A stretch of DNA of 64,000 bases. Origin: Halomonas sp. TD01 (GTDB lineage: Bacteria > Pseudomonadota > Gammaproteobacteria > Pseudomonadales > Halomonadaceae). Positions 51,691 to 60,426 of the stretch are shown here, in pieces. The stretch lies in NCBI RefSeq assembly GCF_923868895.1, contig NZ_OV350343.1, positions 1,488,001 through 1,552,000 of the forward strand, written 5' to 3'. The position numbers and the translations under genes were made by a program. The first letter of the stretch is position 1, and every line of letters begins with the position of its first letter. Under the pieces are notes generated by a model, which was not told the DNA's origin, did not search any database, and was given only the letters and a program-made list of their open reading frames with translations.

Positions 51691-54557
51691 TGCGTCACTA
51701 CCTGAAAAATGGGAGGGCTTGGCTTTGGCTACTCTTCGTACTCAATATTGCCTACTTAGTTTATGAGTTAGCGTTTAACAGTCGCCTGGTGGATGCATCG
51801 GTTGCCCGCTTATCGAGCGGTGATATTAGAGCGCTGGAATTAGAGGGGCGGATACTGTCGGGTATCGGACTTAGCTTGCTGCTACTACGCCTGATCACAT
51901 TAAAAAATAAGCCAACCAAGTTGTTTATAAAGCAGGTGACGCTGGCGATTGCCATTGGCTTCCCAGTCATGTTTTTTGGTCAGCGCATCTTAGTTGATGT
52001 ATTGATTGATCGCACTTCTGCCGAGCAGCGCATGGATGCTCAGCATCTTCTCCTGATGAAACGGGGTCTTGCCACTAACTCACTGCAGTTGGAAGGTATT
52101 GTGTTTGATGAAGAAGATCTCGATTCACCTCATACGCGTAGCTTTCTTTCTGTATTAGGGCTGATGACGTTTGTCTCTCCCGCCTTTGTTGATGATCTCA
52201 AGGCAGAGGCAGAGCGCATTATTCATCAAGTAGCGACAAATGAGGCGAGTAAGGAACTGCCAGAAAGCTACCAAGCCTATGAAACGTTGCAAGGGTCTAT
52301 CCGTAGTGCATGGGATGCGTATAAAACGATTTCGGATAATTATTGGGCAGCCCAGCAAGAGATCTCCAGTCACGCTGAGCAAGCCTGGTTAGACGTTCAA
52401 GAAGACCTGTTAAGCCAATGGCAAGATAATCAAATAGAAGGAAGTGAAGAAGCTTTTACTCGTCAGGTGCTGACACTGCAGCGCAGTTTGGCAACCTATT
52501 TTAATGCCCGACAGCGATGTGAAAGTGGCCGTTTTAGAAATGAGTGTATTGTCCGAGTTGAAGAGATCTACCGTGAAGAAGTGGTTGATAACTTAGGACA
52601 CTATATTGCCCCCACCGACTGGTGCTATACCCCCGAAGTAGTGACCCAAAATGTCCGTCGTGGTAACCGCTTTGTTACTGAGCAGCGAACCGTTCAGCGC
52701 TGTGAAGACCTCTCTTACGATCATTTGAATGGGAAGCTAGCCACCGTTTTAGGTGCGCCTGCTTCTTATGAACACTTTGTGGCGAGTGATGACGTTGCTG
52801 CTCAGGTAAGGCAGGCAATGCTGGCGCAGGGTATTGAGCTACCCAGTGATTGGCGCGCGAATGACCGGGAGGGATTTCTTGAGGCGATTATTGCAGAGCA
52901 GTCTCACGAGATAGGCGAGCAAGCAGATCAGTCCATGCAGCAACATTTAGGTGCATCGCTACCGCTTGATTTGAATGCCGACGCCTTTATTGCCTCTCAG
53001 CCAATTCAGGACCAGTTACACGAAGCATTACAACCACGCGATCAACAGATGGTCATCACGTTGGACCTGACGCCAGAGCAGTTCAGAGACCAGATACTGT
53101 TGCCACACTATTTAGCGTACGCCGAAGCAGAGCGGCAGCGGTTATATGACGACGCACAATTGCTCGCGAATGGTCAGCCTAGAGAAGATGAAGGTAAGCA
53201 GTACGTTCGAGCGCTCATCGTGCCCCCGATTGCAATGGGCTTTTCGCTATTTTTTGCGTTAGTGAATGCGATTGGTTTGGCCGCAAGCGTTCCTGTACTG
53301 ATGGATTCCAAGCGTCGCTGGTTACCCCACGTTATCAAAGTAGGTGGGCTAGTGGTCGTTGTCACTATTCCTATGCTGAGTAGTGCAGCGGTGACGCAAA
53401 CCGCAACGTACCGCTACTTTAATGAGGAATTTCAGCGTTCAATGACCACCGGGGGGGCGTTATTTGCCACCTGGGTAATCCACACCCAGCCGGTGATCTA
53501 TTCGATAGGGCGCTTCACTTCCTATTTTGCGCCCCCGTTGGTAAGTGGGCACTCCAACGCCATAGAGCGTCCTGGAGACGCTAAACAGGAAAGCGAAGCA
53601 ACGCCTGGCTCTGCGGAAGAAGCCTCGGTAGAAACGCTGGCTGAGCCAGCCGCTCCATCCTCTTCTCCTCCCGCCGCCCAGGAAGACGGCAGCCCTATGG
53701 CTTTGCCAGATGACGGTAGGCCGTTAGGCGTGGTGCATTTAGATGCCTCGACACCGTTAGAAAGCCAACTAGCCACACTGCATGAAAACATGCCCCATCA
53801 CGCGGCACTTATTGATGTCCAGCAGCTCAGTGACGGCAACTGGGCGATCCATCGTTCTCCGGTTATCACTGGCGAAGGTACCTGCCTCACCAACTTCTCA
53901 AGAGCGATGGATATTAGTCGAGTAAATAGCCTTCAGTGGCGCGCAGCCCGGCATGGCGACTGTGGTAGCGACGCGATTGCGAAACGCCCCGTTAGTATTC
54001 CTCTTGCAGCTGATTTTGCTCGTGTTATCCAGCGAAATGAAGATGGCATCGCGCTATGGGTGCATTTCCAACCTACGCTCTTGGGCGAAGTTAATTGTCA
54101 TGCAGTACGTCGTGAGGCCGACCAAATTGCTGATGTGCTAGGGGCCCATCGGTTTACCGCTGCCGCCAGTACGCCACAGGTACTTAGCTGTTTTGCGCGG
54201 CATGAACGTCAGTATGGTCTTGCTTATTTCGGGCCTGAGTATGGCGAGCCCCAAGCAGAAGGGGATAGCCAGCTTCGTCGTATGAGCTTGGCAGACGTTC
54301 AGCGCCTGCGTGAGCGCGCCAGGGGTGTCGGCTATCGTCCTCAAGCCTTAACGCTATCGGAAGCAGCGTTGGAAGGCATTCAGGGCGTTCTGACCAAGGG
54401 AGACTGGCTAGTGGTTCATCAGAGCCACACCAATACAGGCGTATTCACCTTTTCACAAACTCACGACTTACGCTATGGCGTTTTTGGGGCGAGACAACTG
54501 CCAGCCAGCACGGCAGGCCAAACACTAGACGTGATAGTGACAAGGAACCACGAATGA
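51690..54557 (+). CDS. Large membrane protein of unknown function with long extracytoplasmic regions
   Basis: 955 residues. Hydrophobic segments lie near residues 10-28, 55-68 and 88-105, then again near 510-535, 550-565 and 585-600, enclosing a ~400-residue polar helical region (SYQAYETLQGSIRSAWDAY). A low-complexity linker follows (PAAPSSSPPAAQED, ~650), then a ~300-residue C-terminal domain. That domain contains ALIDVQQLSDGNWAIHRSP and LWVHF, faintly like a GDPD/PLC barrel; this is a weak guess. Cysteines are spread through the soluble parts (RCESGRFRNEC). No family recognised. The stop overlaps the next ATG. Confidence 0.8.
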   Translation: MRHYLKNGRAWLWLLFVLNIAYLVYELAFNSRLVDASVARLSSGDIRALELEGRILSGIGLSLLLLRLITLKNKPTKLFIKQVTLAIAIGFPVMFFGQRILVDVLIDRTSAEQRMDAQHLLLMKRGLATNSLQLEGIVFDEEDLDSPHTRSFLSVLGLMTFVSPAFVDDLKAEAERIIHQVATNEASKELPESYQAYETLQGSIRSAWDAYKTISDNYWAAQQEISSHAEQAWLDVQEDLLSQWQDNQIEGSEEAFTRQVLTLQRSLATYFNARQRCESGRFRNECIVRVEEIYREEVVDNLGHYIAPTDWCYTPEVVTQNVRRGNRFVTEQRTVQRCEDLSYDHLNGKLATVLGAPASYEHFVASDDVAAQVRQAMLAQGIELPSDWRANDREGFLEAIIAEQSHEIGEQADQSMQQHLGASLPLDLNADAFIASQPIQDQLHEALQPRDQQMVITLDLTPEQFRDQILLPHYLAYAEAERQRLYDDAQLLANGQPREDEGKQYVRALIVPPIAMGFSLFFALVNAIGLAASVPVLMDSKRRWLPHVIKVGGLVVVVTIPMLSSAAVTQTATYRYFNEEFQRSMTTGGALFATWVIHTQPVIYSIGRFTSYFAPPLVSGHSNAIERPGDAKQESEATPGSAEEASVETLAEPAAPSSSPPAAQEDGSPMALPDDGRPLGVVHLDASTPLESQLATLHENMPHHAALIDVQQLSDGNWAIHRSPVITGEGTCLTNFSRAMDISRVNSLQWRAARHGDCGSDAIAKRPVSIPLAADFARVIQRNEDGIALWVHFQPTLLGEVNCHAVRREADQIADVLGAHRFTAAASTPQVLSCFARHERQYGLAYFGPEYGEPQAEGDSQLRRMSLADVQRLRERARGVGYRPQALTLSEAALEGIQGVLTKGDWLVVHQSHTNTGVFTFSQTHDLRYGVFGARQLPASTAGQTLDVIVTRNHE

Positions 54558-55486
54558 TCATGAAAAAAGCGCTGAAATGGGCGGGAGCCATCGCGGTAGG
54601 GGTAACAACATTCTCTGCTGCGCATGCTAACGATTTGGTGGTCGAACCCTTCGCACAATCAGCATTAACGGAAGAGCAAAAGCAAGCCTGGCAATATTAC
54701 ATTGCCCAGGAAAGTGCTCAATATGGTTGCCAATATGGCGATGATATTCGCTTGCAGGAAGATCCTCGAGGAACCTTGCAGGCACTAGCCAATGGTGACG
54801 TCATGGATCCTCTCCAGGTGACGCTACGCACGTTTCTTTTTGCCGGAGAGAACGTTCAAACGCTGTTAGCGCGCAATATGGTGATTGCGAGTATGGAGTG
54901 TAACCCTGTCTATTACTTTGATGGGGAGCTAATTGGCCATCCGGTACTGCCCTTTGAAGAGCATCTCGACATCTTGCTTTCTAAGTTAAGGCAAACACCA
55001 GAGTTAAGCGCGCACATGGAATTTTTGCGCGGTACCAAAGCAGCGGCGATTGATGCGCGTTGGTTCTGGGCGTTTTATCTATTAGATGGCGACCACTATC
55101 GGTTATTAGGCCAGAACGTTGACACTATTCAACAAGTCGCGCGCATGTTTGTCGGCAGCTTAGGCAACGTGATGGAAGAAAATGCGTTTTGGTTGATATA
55201 CGACAATGTGTTTAGCCAGGGTATCTACGTTGAAAATACCAACGAGTGCCAAGGTGAGCAGGCCGAGCCTAATGCCAACATTGTGGTTGATAAAAACATT
55301 GCCTGGGAAATGGTTGAAGCCTTTTACCGAGAAGAAGGTATTTCAAGCCGGGGCAGTTGGCGGCCAGTCGTTCAGCAAGAGGGAGATGGCTATCAATTGG
55401 CTGAATCAACCGCTATCGAAGACCCCATCAACCCCTATTTTAATGTAAGTCGCCGCGTCACTATCCATCCACAGGAGTGCCAGTAA
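54554..55486 (+). CDS. Periplasmic protein of unknown function (paralogue of the next gene)
   Basis: 310 residues with a signal peptide (KKALKWAGAIAVGVTTFSAA, cleavage after AHA). The mature part contains DPLQVTLRTFLFAGENVQTL and MECNPVYYFDG, which align with DPLQ-type and ECRP segments of the following protein. Three or four conserved-looking cysteines (YGCQYG, MECNP, NECQG, PQECQ) suggest disulfides. The ATG at 54554 has AAGGA 7 bases before it and overlaps the previous stop (ATGA). No known family. Confidence 0.8.
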   Translation: MIMKKALKWAGAIAVGVTTFSAAHANDLVVEPFAQSALTEEQKQAWQYYIAQESAQYGCQYGDDIRLQEDPRGTLQALANGDVMDPLQVTLRTFLFAGENVQTLLARNMVIASMECNPVYYFDGELIGHPVLPFEEHLDILLSKLRQTPELSAHMEFLRGTKAAAIDARWFWAFYLLDGDHYRLLGQNVDTIQQVARMFVGSLGNVMEENAFWLIYDNVFSQGIYVENTNECQGEQAEPNANIVVDKNIAWEMVEAFYREEGISSRGSWRPVVQQEGDGYQLAESTAIEDPINPYFNVSRRVTIHPQECQ

Positions 55487-56326
55487 ATGTATTTTAAGGC
55501 CCTATTTACCGCCGGGGTAATATCGCTGTTTTCATTGCCCACCAGTGCATTCGCTCAGGCCGCTTGCCAGGACGATGAGCGGCTCTATTCATTTGCTGAC
55601 TATGTCGATGAACGCCAGGCAGGCACGTCTGAGCCTTTGCAGTTAACCGTGGCAACGTTTTTAAACCTGACGCCCAGGGCGAGGGACGTGATCGGTGACA
55701 ATCTGCGCTTACTCGATAGTGAGTGTCGCCCAATGCAAGTCAGCCAAGGTGAGCCGCCATTTCGAATCGAAATGCCTTTCTCGACGCTGTATATGGGCTT
55801 TTACGATGCTGTCCTAAGAGGGGATGAAAGAACACAGCAAATTCTGCTCAATAGCTTTCGTGCTGAGCCTGTCGATCCTATGGAGTTCATTAGTTACTTT
55901 ACGGTGATTGATAGCGGCAACGAAGAGCTGATGGAGCGCTTGGCAAGAAGTGCGGGAATTAATATTCACACGGCTTCTTGTGACGCTGAAACAAAGTACC
56001 TGCACTTCGCTGATCTGTTTGTACGTTTTGGTGGAAGCGTTTACGGCGAACATGGCAAAGCGTGGTTTGTCTCTGGAGGTAGAGGCCTAATCTCATCTGT
56101 AGATACTGAACTATCTCAGATTTTTACACCGCTTAATGGAAGTTATTGTAAAGTATCAAAAAATTCTGTTCTGTCAGTGGCTGAAGCTGCTGGTGCGATA
56201 ACGTTCAATATTGGCACTCACAGTCAAGATATCTTAAGTGCACGCGGTAGTCACTTCATTCAAAAGCATCAAGAGTGGCTTGAACTAGGAGCCCCCGACG
56301 CCGTACCTGCCAGCCTGTTCGATTAA
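55487..56326 (+). CDS. Periplasmic protein of unknown function (paralogue of the previous gene)
   Basis: 279 residues with signal peptide (FKALFTAGVISLFSLPTSAF-AQA). The mature start CQDDERLYSFADYVDE is followed by PLQLTVATFLNLTPRARDV and NLRLLDSECRPM, similar in order and spacing to the preceding protein. Further cysteines occur at ASCDAE and SYCKVS. The ATG directly abuts the upstream stop codon (TAAATG), so expression is coupled. Function unknown. Confidence 0.8.
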   Translation: MYFKALFTAGVISLFSLPTSAFAQAACQDDERLYSFADYVDERQAGTSEPLQLTVATFLNLTPRARDVIGDNLRLLDSECRPMQVSQGEPPFRIEMPFSTLYMGFYDAVLRGDERTQQILLNSFRAEPVDPMEFISYFTVIDSGNEELMERLARSAGINIHTASCDAETKYLHFADLFVRFGGSVYGEHGKAWFVSGGRGLISSVDTELSQIFTPLNGSYCKVSKNSVLSVAEAAGAITFNIGTHSQDILSARGSHFIQKHQEWLELGAPDAVPASLFD

Positions 56327-56349
56327 ATATAAATTAAAAAGGGAACTAG

Positions 56350-56877
56350 ATGAAACGTACCTATAAGCCACTGTGCACGATGCTTCTAAGCAGCGCGCTT
56401 TTGTATGCCAGCAATGCGGCAGGCTCAACAGTAGATTGGACGCCCCTGCTTGAGTCGTGGGAAGACGGCTGTGACCAGTCTGAGGAGTGGGGAGATCTAC
56501 GCCGAAATCTGGTTACCTACTCAGGGGATTCGCTCTACCCAGACGTTAACAAGATTGTCCTGCCTGCTGTTTATAAAGAAGGCCTTGGGGAAATAGATTT
56601 ATTTGAGCGCAACCGAGATTATAGCGGCTACCGTTTAGCAGCAAAAAACGGTGAGTACTACGGCCTGCCTGTTGAAGGCTTCGTTTTTTATCTTGGCAAC
56701 TCAAATGGCATTAACGTGCTTTTGGTTGAGTTTTCAGCGCCCATTGCCGACGTGCAGGAAAGGCTTTCAAGCGTTGAATATTCCTTGGTGAATCATGACA
56801 GCGGCCCCTATCAGGCGCAGTTGATTACTGACGAAGAAGCGGGCAAAGCCATGCTGATGTGCGATTTAAGCGTTTAA
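56350..56877 (+). CDS. Exported protein of unknown function, last gene of envelope operon
   Basis: 175 residues with a signal peptide (KRTYKPLCTMLLSSALLYAS, cleavage near NAAGS). The mature domain has two cysteines (DGCDQSEEW and LMCDLSV at the very end), probably forming one disulfide, and a mixed alpha/beta pattern (YYGLPVEGFVFYLGNSNGIN). GGGAA precedes the ATG by a few bases. It is 23 bp after the previous gene and followed by a 20-bp perfect palindrome. No family recognised. Confidence 0.78.
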   Translation: MKRTYKPLCTMLLSSALLYASNAAGSTVDWTPLLESWEDGCDQSEEWGDLRRNLVTYSGDSLYPDVNKIVLPAVYKEGLGEIDLFERNRDYSGYRLAAKNGEYYGLPVEGFVFYLGNSNGINVLLVEFSAPIADVQERLSSVEYSLVNHDSGPYQAQLITDEEAGKAMLMCDLSV

Positions 56878-57230
56878 AAAATATTTTAAAATTGCTTTTT
56901 AAAGCAGGTGGCTGGCTATAGCCAGCCATGCAGGTCGTAAGTTTCTGTTATAAAGGCTTTAAGTATTTAATAAGTTGTTGCATTTTATTTTATGTTCAAA
57001 ATAAATACCCCATAATTAATGCCGTTACCTGCTTAATTTATATCTTTTTTGTATCTGCTGTTGACGTGAGCACTATAGAAGCGCAAGCTGATCGCAGTTG
57101 GTTAGCAAGTCGAACGTTGTCAGCAGTATCGAAGCATTTTAGCGTTGAGCCTGGTGAAAGTTTCTTGTTCTGCCCTCTGTAACTCGGGTATTTCCCCGGC
57201 ATTAATTTCGCTAAATCGAGGATTTCGATC
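56878..57230 (+). promoter_or_regulatory. Region upstream of csp: long 5' leader
   Basis: 353 bp with no convincing gene. The first part is AT-rich and holds the palindrome at 56909. The ~170 bases before the csp start are likely its transcribed leader, as long structured leaders are usual for cold-shock genes. I cannot pin the promoter. Confidence 0.4.
56909..56928 (+). terminator. Perfect 20-bp palindrome after the envelope operon
   Basis: TGGCTGGCTA/TAGCCAGCCA, 32 bases after the last stop. It can form a hairpin but lacks a following T-tract, so it is a possible Rho-type end, an RNA-stability element or a protein site. Confidence 0.45.
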
Positions 57231-57437
57231 ATGGCAACTGGTACCGTAAAGTGGTTTAACGACACTAAAGGCTTCGGCTTTATTTCTCCTGAAGTTAGCG
57301 GCGACGATCTGTTCGCGCACTTCTCCGAAATTCAAGCAGATGGCTTTAAATCCCTGCAAGACGGTCAGAAGGTTTCTTTTGACGTCACTCAGGGCCAAAA
57401 AGGCCTTCAAGCTTCTAATATCAAGGTTGTGGAATAA
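57231..57437 (+). CDS. CspA-family cold-shock protein
   Basis: The 68-residue single cold-shock domain has both RNA-binding motifs: [18 protein letters not shown] (RNP1 KGFGFI) and [10 protein letters not shown] (RNP2-like LFAHF). It ends [15 protein letters not shown]. It acts as an RNA chaperone. Monocistronic, ended by the strong terminator at 57481-57509. Confidence 0.95.
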   Translation: MATGTVKWFNDTKGFGFISPEVSGDDLFAHFSEIQADGFKSLQDGQKVSFDVTQGQKGLQASNIKVVE

Positions 57438-57480
57438 ACCCCATACTGCGATATTAGCTACCGACTAACTCGGTAAGCTT

Positions 57481-57509
57481 AAAAAACCCCGCCAAGTGCG
57501 GGGTTTTTT
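57481..57509 (+). terminator. Rho-independent terminator after csp
   Basis: Perfect 12-base arms (AAAAAACCCCGC / GCGGGGTTTTTT) with a CAAGT loop; the six T residues give a classic terminator on this strand and the A-tract makes it functional in the reverse direction as well. Confidence 0.95.
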
Positions 57510-57692
57510 GTGTTTGTTTACTTTTGCTCACTGTACTTTCATTGTCTGTGAGTTCATCCATAGCCATCCTTAGGTTGCTCTCACAAGATGACTACACCAA
57601 TCACGTTTTTTGTTCTTCGGTGTGGTTCGATAAAAAACTAATATATATGGTTTTCATTTCCTTCACTATCGATTAGCTACTGCTGTTTTATC

Positions 57693-57717
57693 GAGCAATA
57701 ACTCATTTGCATTGCTC
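57693..57717 (+). promoter_or_regulatory. Inverted repeat upstream of MFS gene
   Basis: GAGCAAT (57693-57699) and ATTGCTC (57711-57717) form a perfect 7-bp inverted repeat with an 11-base spacer, 74 bases before the MFS start. It lies in a 353-bp gene-free stretch (57438-57790) that otherwise holds only the csp terminator. A regulator site is possible. Confidence 0.4.
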
Positions 57718-57790
57718 ATCTCGGATGTTGCTACGACAATAATTCAAGTGGATTTGTATACACGCAATACACGGCTGTGGAGTATCCGGT

Positions 57791-59107
57791 ATGAAGACCT
57801 TGTCGAACATGGGGTTTGCCCTATTTGGGGCAGCGCTGGTCGCGATTAGCTATGGGCTTGCGCGCTTTGCGTTTGGCTTATTTGTGCCTGCTATTAGCGC
57901 TGACCTGGAACTGACAGCGTACTTAGTTGGCATTATCGGGGCGCTGCCGTTTATTAGCTTTGTATTGGCCACGCTGTTTGCACCACTTGCAGCAGATCGG
58001 CTTGGTGCGCGTAACTTGGCGGTACTCTCTGGTGGATTCGGTGTAGCTGGTCTTGTAATCATCAGTCAGTCGTCAAATGCCTTATCGCTCGGTGTGGGTG
58101 TGTTTATCTGCGGGATTTGTACTGGTTTGATGATGCCCGCTCTGACTGCGGCTATGCAGGCGTTGGTGAGCCGAACAATGCATGGTCGCGTTAGCTCTAT
58201 TATGAATGCAGGCACCAGTATCGGCATTATCGTGGCAGTGCCTACTGTCGTTTTTCTGGCGAATGCCTGGCGCTTTACCTACTCGAGTTTTGCTGTTTTG
58301 GCGGGCTTAGGGGTTATTGCAGCGTGGTACTTTATCCCTTCGGTTTCACGGATTGTGCCGGCGAATGCGGCACCACCGCCGCCGATCACGCGACAGCAGT
58401 GGTCGCGCCTTACCCGGCTTTCTCTATTCGCTTTTGCGATGGGTTTTGTGGCTGCGCCGTACTGGTTGTTTGCTCCAGATCTGGTGGTTACCCTCGGTGC
58501 ACTATCTCCAAATCAAACCGGTTGGCTTTGGTTTGCTGTGGGGGTTGCAGGTCTAGGGGGTGCCGTAGTGAGCGATTTGGCTGACCGTAATAACCCTCCT
58601 ATTACGCAAGCATTGATGCTGATGATGCTGTCCTCAAGCTTAGTGTTGCTTGCTGCTAGCCCAAGTCAGCTAGGATTGGCGATGTTTTCGGCCATGGTAT
58701 TTGGCCTTGCTTACATGAGCTTAACGGGACTGTATCTGATGACCGGCATTCGTCTATTGCCGGGGCGACTTTCCCTGGGGCCAGTACTGCCTTTCATGGC
58801 CTGCGCGCTTGGGCAGGCAGCAGGATCTCCGGTTGTTGGTGTGCTGGTGGACGGGTTTGGATATGCCTACGCATTTTCGGTATTTTCGGTTGTTGGCATT
58901 GTGGTGGCGATTCTATCGCCGATTTATCCGGGCCACATTGATTACTGGGCAGACTGGGCGGAGGAGAGCGTAGAAGAACAACAACAAGTGCAAGAGGAAT
59001 TGCCATCCGTTGAAGAGACGGGCCTTCAGGCAGCTTATGACAACCAGTTGCTTGACGAGAATGGCGAACCCATTGAACCTGTCGCTCAAGAATCCAATAC
59101 CTCCTAA
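57791..59107 (+). CDS. MFS transporter with acidic C-terminal tail
   Basis: The 438-residue protein has ~12 transmembrane segments (YGLARFAFGLFVPAISADL, MGFVAAPYWLFAPDLV, MVFGLAYMSLTGLYLM). The first loop has the MFS-like LAADRLGARNLA motif. After the last helix it has a ~60-residue acidic, Gln/Glu-rich cytoplasmic tail (EEQQQVQEELPSVEE), unusual for a simple MFS carrier. The substrate is unknown. GGAG lies ~9 bases before the ATG. It converges on the GGDEF gene at 59143. Confidence 0.87.
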   Translation: MKTLSNMGFALFGAALVAISYGLARFAFGLFVPAISADLELTAYLVGIIGALPFISFVLATLFAPLAADRLGARNLAVLSGGFGVAGLVIISQSSNALSLGVGVFICGICTGLMMPALTAAMQALVSRTMHGRVSSIMNAGTSIGIIVAVPTVVFLANAWRFTYSSFAVLAGLGVIAAWYFIPSVSRIVPANAAPPPPITRQQWSRLTRLSLFAFAMGFVAAPYWLFAPDLVVTLGALSPNQTGWLWFAVGVAGLGGAVVSDLADRNNPPITQALMLMMLSSSLVLLAASPSQLGLAMFSAMVFGLAYMSLTGLYLMTGIRLLPGRLSLGPVLPFMACALGQAAGSPVVGVLVDGFGYAYAFSVFSVVGIVVAILSPIYPGHIDYWADWAEESVEEQQQVQEELPSVEETGLQAAYDNQLLDENGEPIEPVAQESNTS

Positions 59108-59142
59108 CCGTTGTATTGCTGAGCTAGCACAGTGGCCATGTG

Positions 59143-59994
59143 CTATCGGTTCCCTTTTACTTTGTACATCGCGCTATCAGCATGCCGGAGCAGCGTATCG
59201 GCATCGTCCCCATCGGCGGGATAATAGGCCATACCAATACTGCAAGACGGCATGCTGATCTCACCGAATTCTGCGCCTAGGGGCTCGGCCATGACAGTGA
59301 GAATCTGATCTACCTTACGTGTAACGGCTTCCACCGATTGGATGTCCGTCAGCAGAACAGTAAACTCATCACCGCCCATCCGTGCGACCGTGTCCGTTTC
59401 ACGTAGACAGCTCTCCAGTCGTCGAGCCACTGTGCATAGCACCCCATCACCCATGGCATGTCCATAGGTATCATTAATCATTTTGAAGTCATTAATATCC
59501 AGAAAGAGTAGCGCAAGACTGCTTTGATGGCGACGGGCCGCGCTCAAGCCTGAGACCAGCCGATCATAGAACAGTGACCTATTCGTCAGTTTTGTTAGTG
59601 GATCGTGATGGGCGAGGAAGCGTAATTCCTCTTCGGCTTGCATCAGGGCTGTCACGTCCCGCGCAACGCCGATCCGAACTTCCTCGTCTTCATACCAACG
59701 GGCAGACCATAAAATGTGCACAGTGCTGCCATCCTTACGAAGGTAGCGGTTGCGGAAATCGACGTGGTGCTGACCGTTCATGACCCGCACAATGGAGTCT
59801 TGCGTGAGCGCGAGGTCGTCAGGATGCATGTAATTGGTGATTAAGGTGCCGGTCAGCTCATCAGCACGGTAACCAAGCAGTGACTCACAGGCATCACTCA
59901 CAAAGAGGATCTGATTGTCTCCATCAACCACGAAGACAGTGTCCAGCATCAGATGCACCAGTTTGGGATAGAGCGATTGCAGGTCAACGGGCAT
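59143..59994 (-). CDS. PAS-GGDEF diguanylate cyclase
   Basis: The 283-residue protein has a PAS domain (~10-130; VVDGDNQILFVSDACESLLG, YLRKDGSTVHILWSARWY) and a GGDEF domain (~135-280). The intact motif RMGGDEFTVLL is preceded at 5-residue spacing by an RxxD inhibitory site (RETD). No membrane segment is present, so it is cytoplasmic. It probably makes c-di-GMP with product feedback. Confidence 0.92.
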   Translation of the reverse strand: MPVDLQSLYPKLVHLMLDTVFVVDGDNQILFVSDACESLLGYRADELTGTLITNYMHPDDLALTQDSIVRVMNGQHHVDFRNRYLRKDGSTVHILWSARWYEDEEVRIGVARDVTALMQAEEELRFLAHHDPLTKLTNRSLFYDRLVSGLSAARRHQSSLALLFLDINDFKMINDTYGHAMGDGVLCTVARRLESCLRETDTVARMGGDEFTVLLTDIQSVEAVTRKVDQILTVMAEPLGAEFGEISMPSCSIGMAYYPADGDDADTLLRHADSAMYKVKGNR

Positions 59995-60409
59995 AGGCTA
60001 ATCCGGCTAACATGGTTCATTGACAGGTTAGTTGCCAAAGAGCGGTAAGAACCTTGGCACACCAGTAGGGCAAGGCTGTCCAGCAATTCGATCATAACTC
60101 ATGACCCAATGCCTAATACGTTGACCAGACAAAGTAAACCTTTTAGCTGGTTAAGCCCACTAGTCCCATCATGAACTTAATTCCTAGTGAAAGCAGTAAT
60201 AGAACACAAACACTCGAAAACCAAATGGTCATTAACCAGCCTAAGCGCTTAGCGAATGGCTCTATCTGGCTATTTGCTAGATTGCTTTATTAGTAGGTGT
60301 GCTTCATAGCAGTCTTAGTGATTAACCAAAAAATCATATCAGTTAGGAGGTGTTACGAGGCGACGACATAACAGCAAAGGGTTGGAACAGGGTTATTAGA
60401 ACAGGGCTA
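59995..60409. other. Gene-poor spacer between GGDEF and MocR genes
   Basis: 415 bp. It contains a short minus-strand reading frame resembling DUF2474 (60143-60286) and a three-unit 14-bp repeat at its right edge, both listed separately. Nothing else is supported. Confidence 0.5.
60143..60286 (-). pseudogene. DUF2474-like small membrane peptide, no proper start codon (probable remnant)
   Basis: This frame reads PFAKRLGWLMTIWFSSVCV and then LLLLSLGIKFMMGLVGLTS before a stop at 60143-60145. It resembles the DUF2474 small membrane proteins usually encoded after cytochrome bd/Cio oxidase genes (RLGWL-x2-IW-x2-SV pattern). Upstream it is open only to tandem stops at 60287-60292 and has no ATG/GTG/TTG before the internal ATG at 60232, nor a ribosome-binding site. 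No oxidase genes are adjacent. It is most likely a leftover of a lost operon; family recall is from memory. Confidence 0.35.
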
Positions 60410-60426
60410 TTAGAATAGGGTTAATA
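60385..60426. repeat. Three-unit 14-bp tandem repeat over the MocR 3' end
   Basis: GAACAGGGTTATTA, GAACAGGGCTATTA and GAATAGGGTTAATA follow one another without gaps. The last unit and part of the second encode the final residues and stop codon of the MocR gene. Confidence 0.85.
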
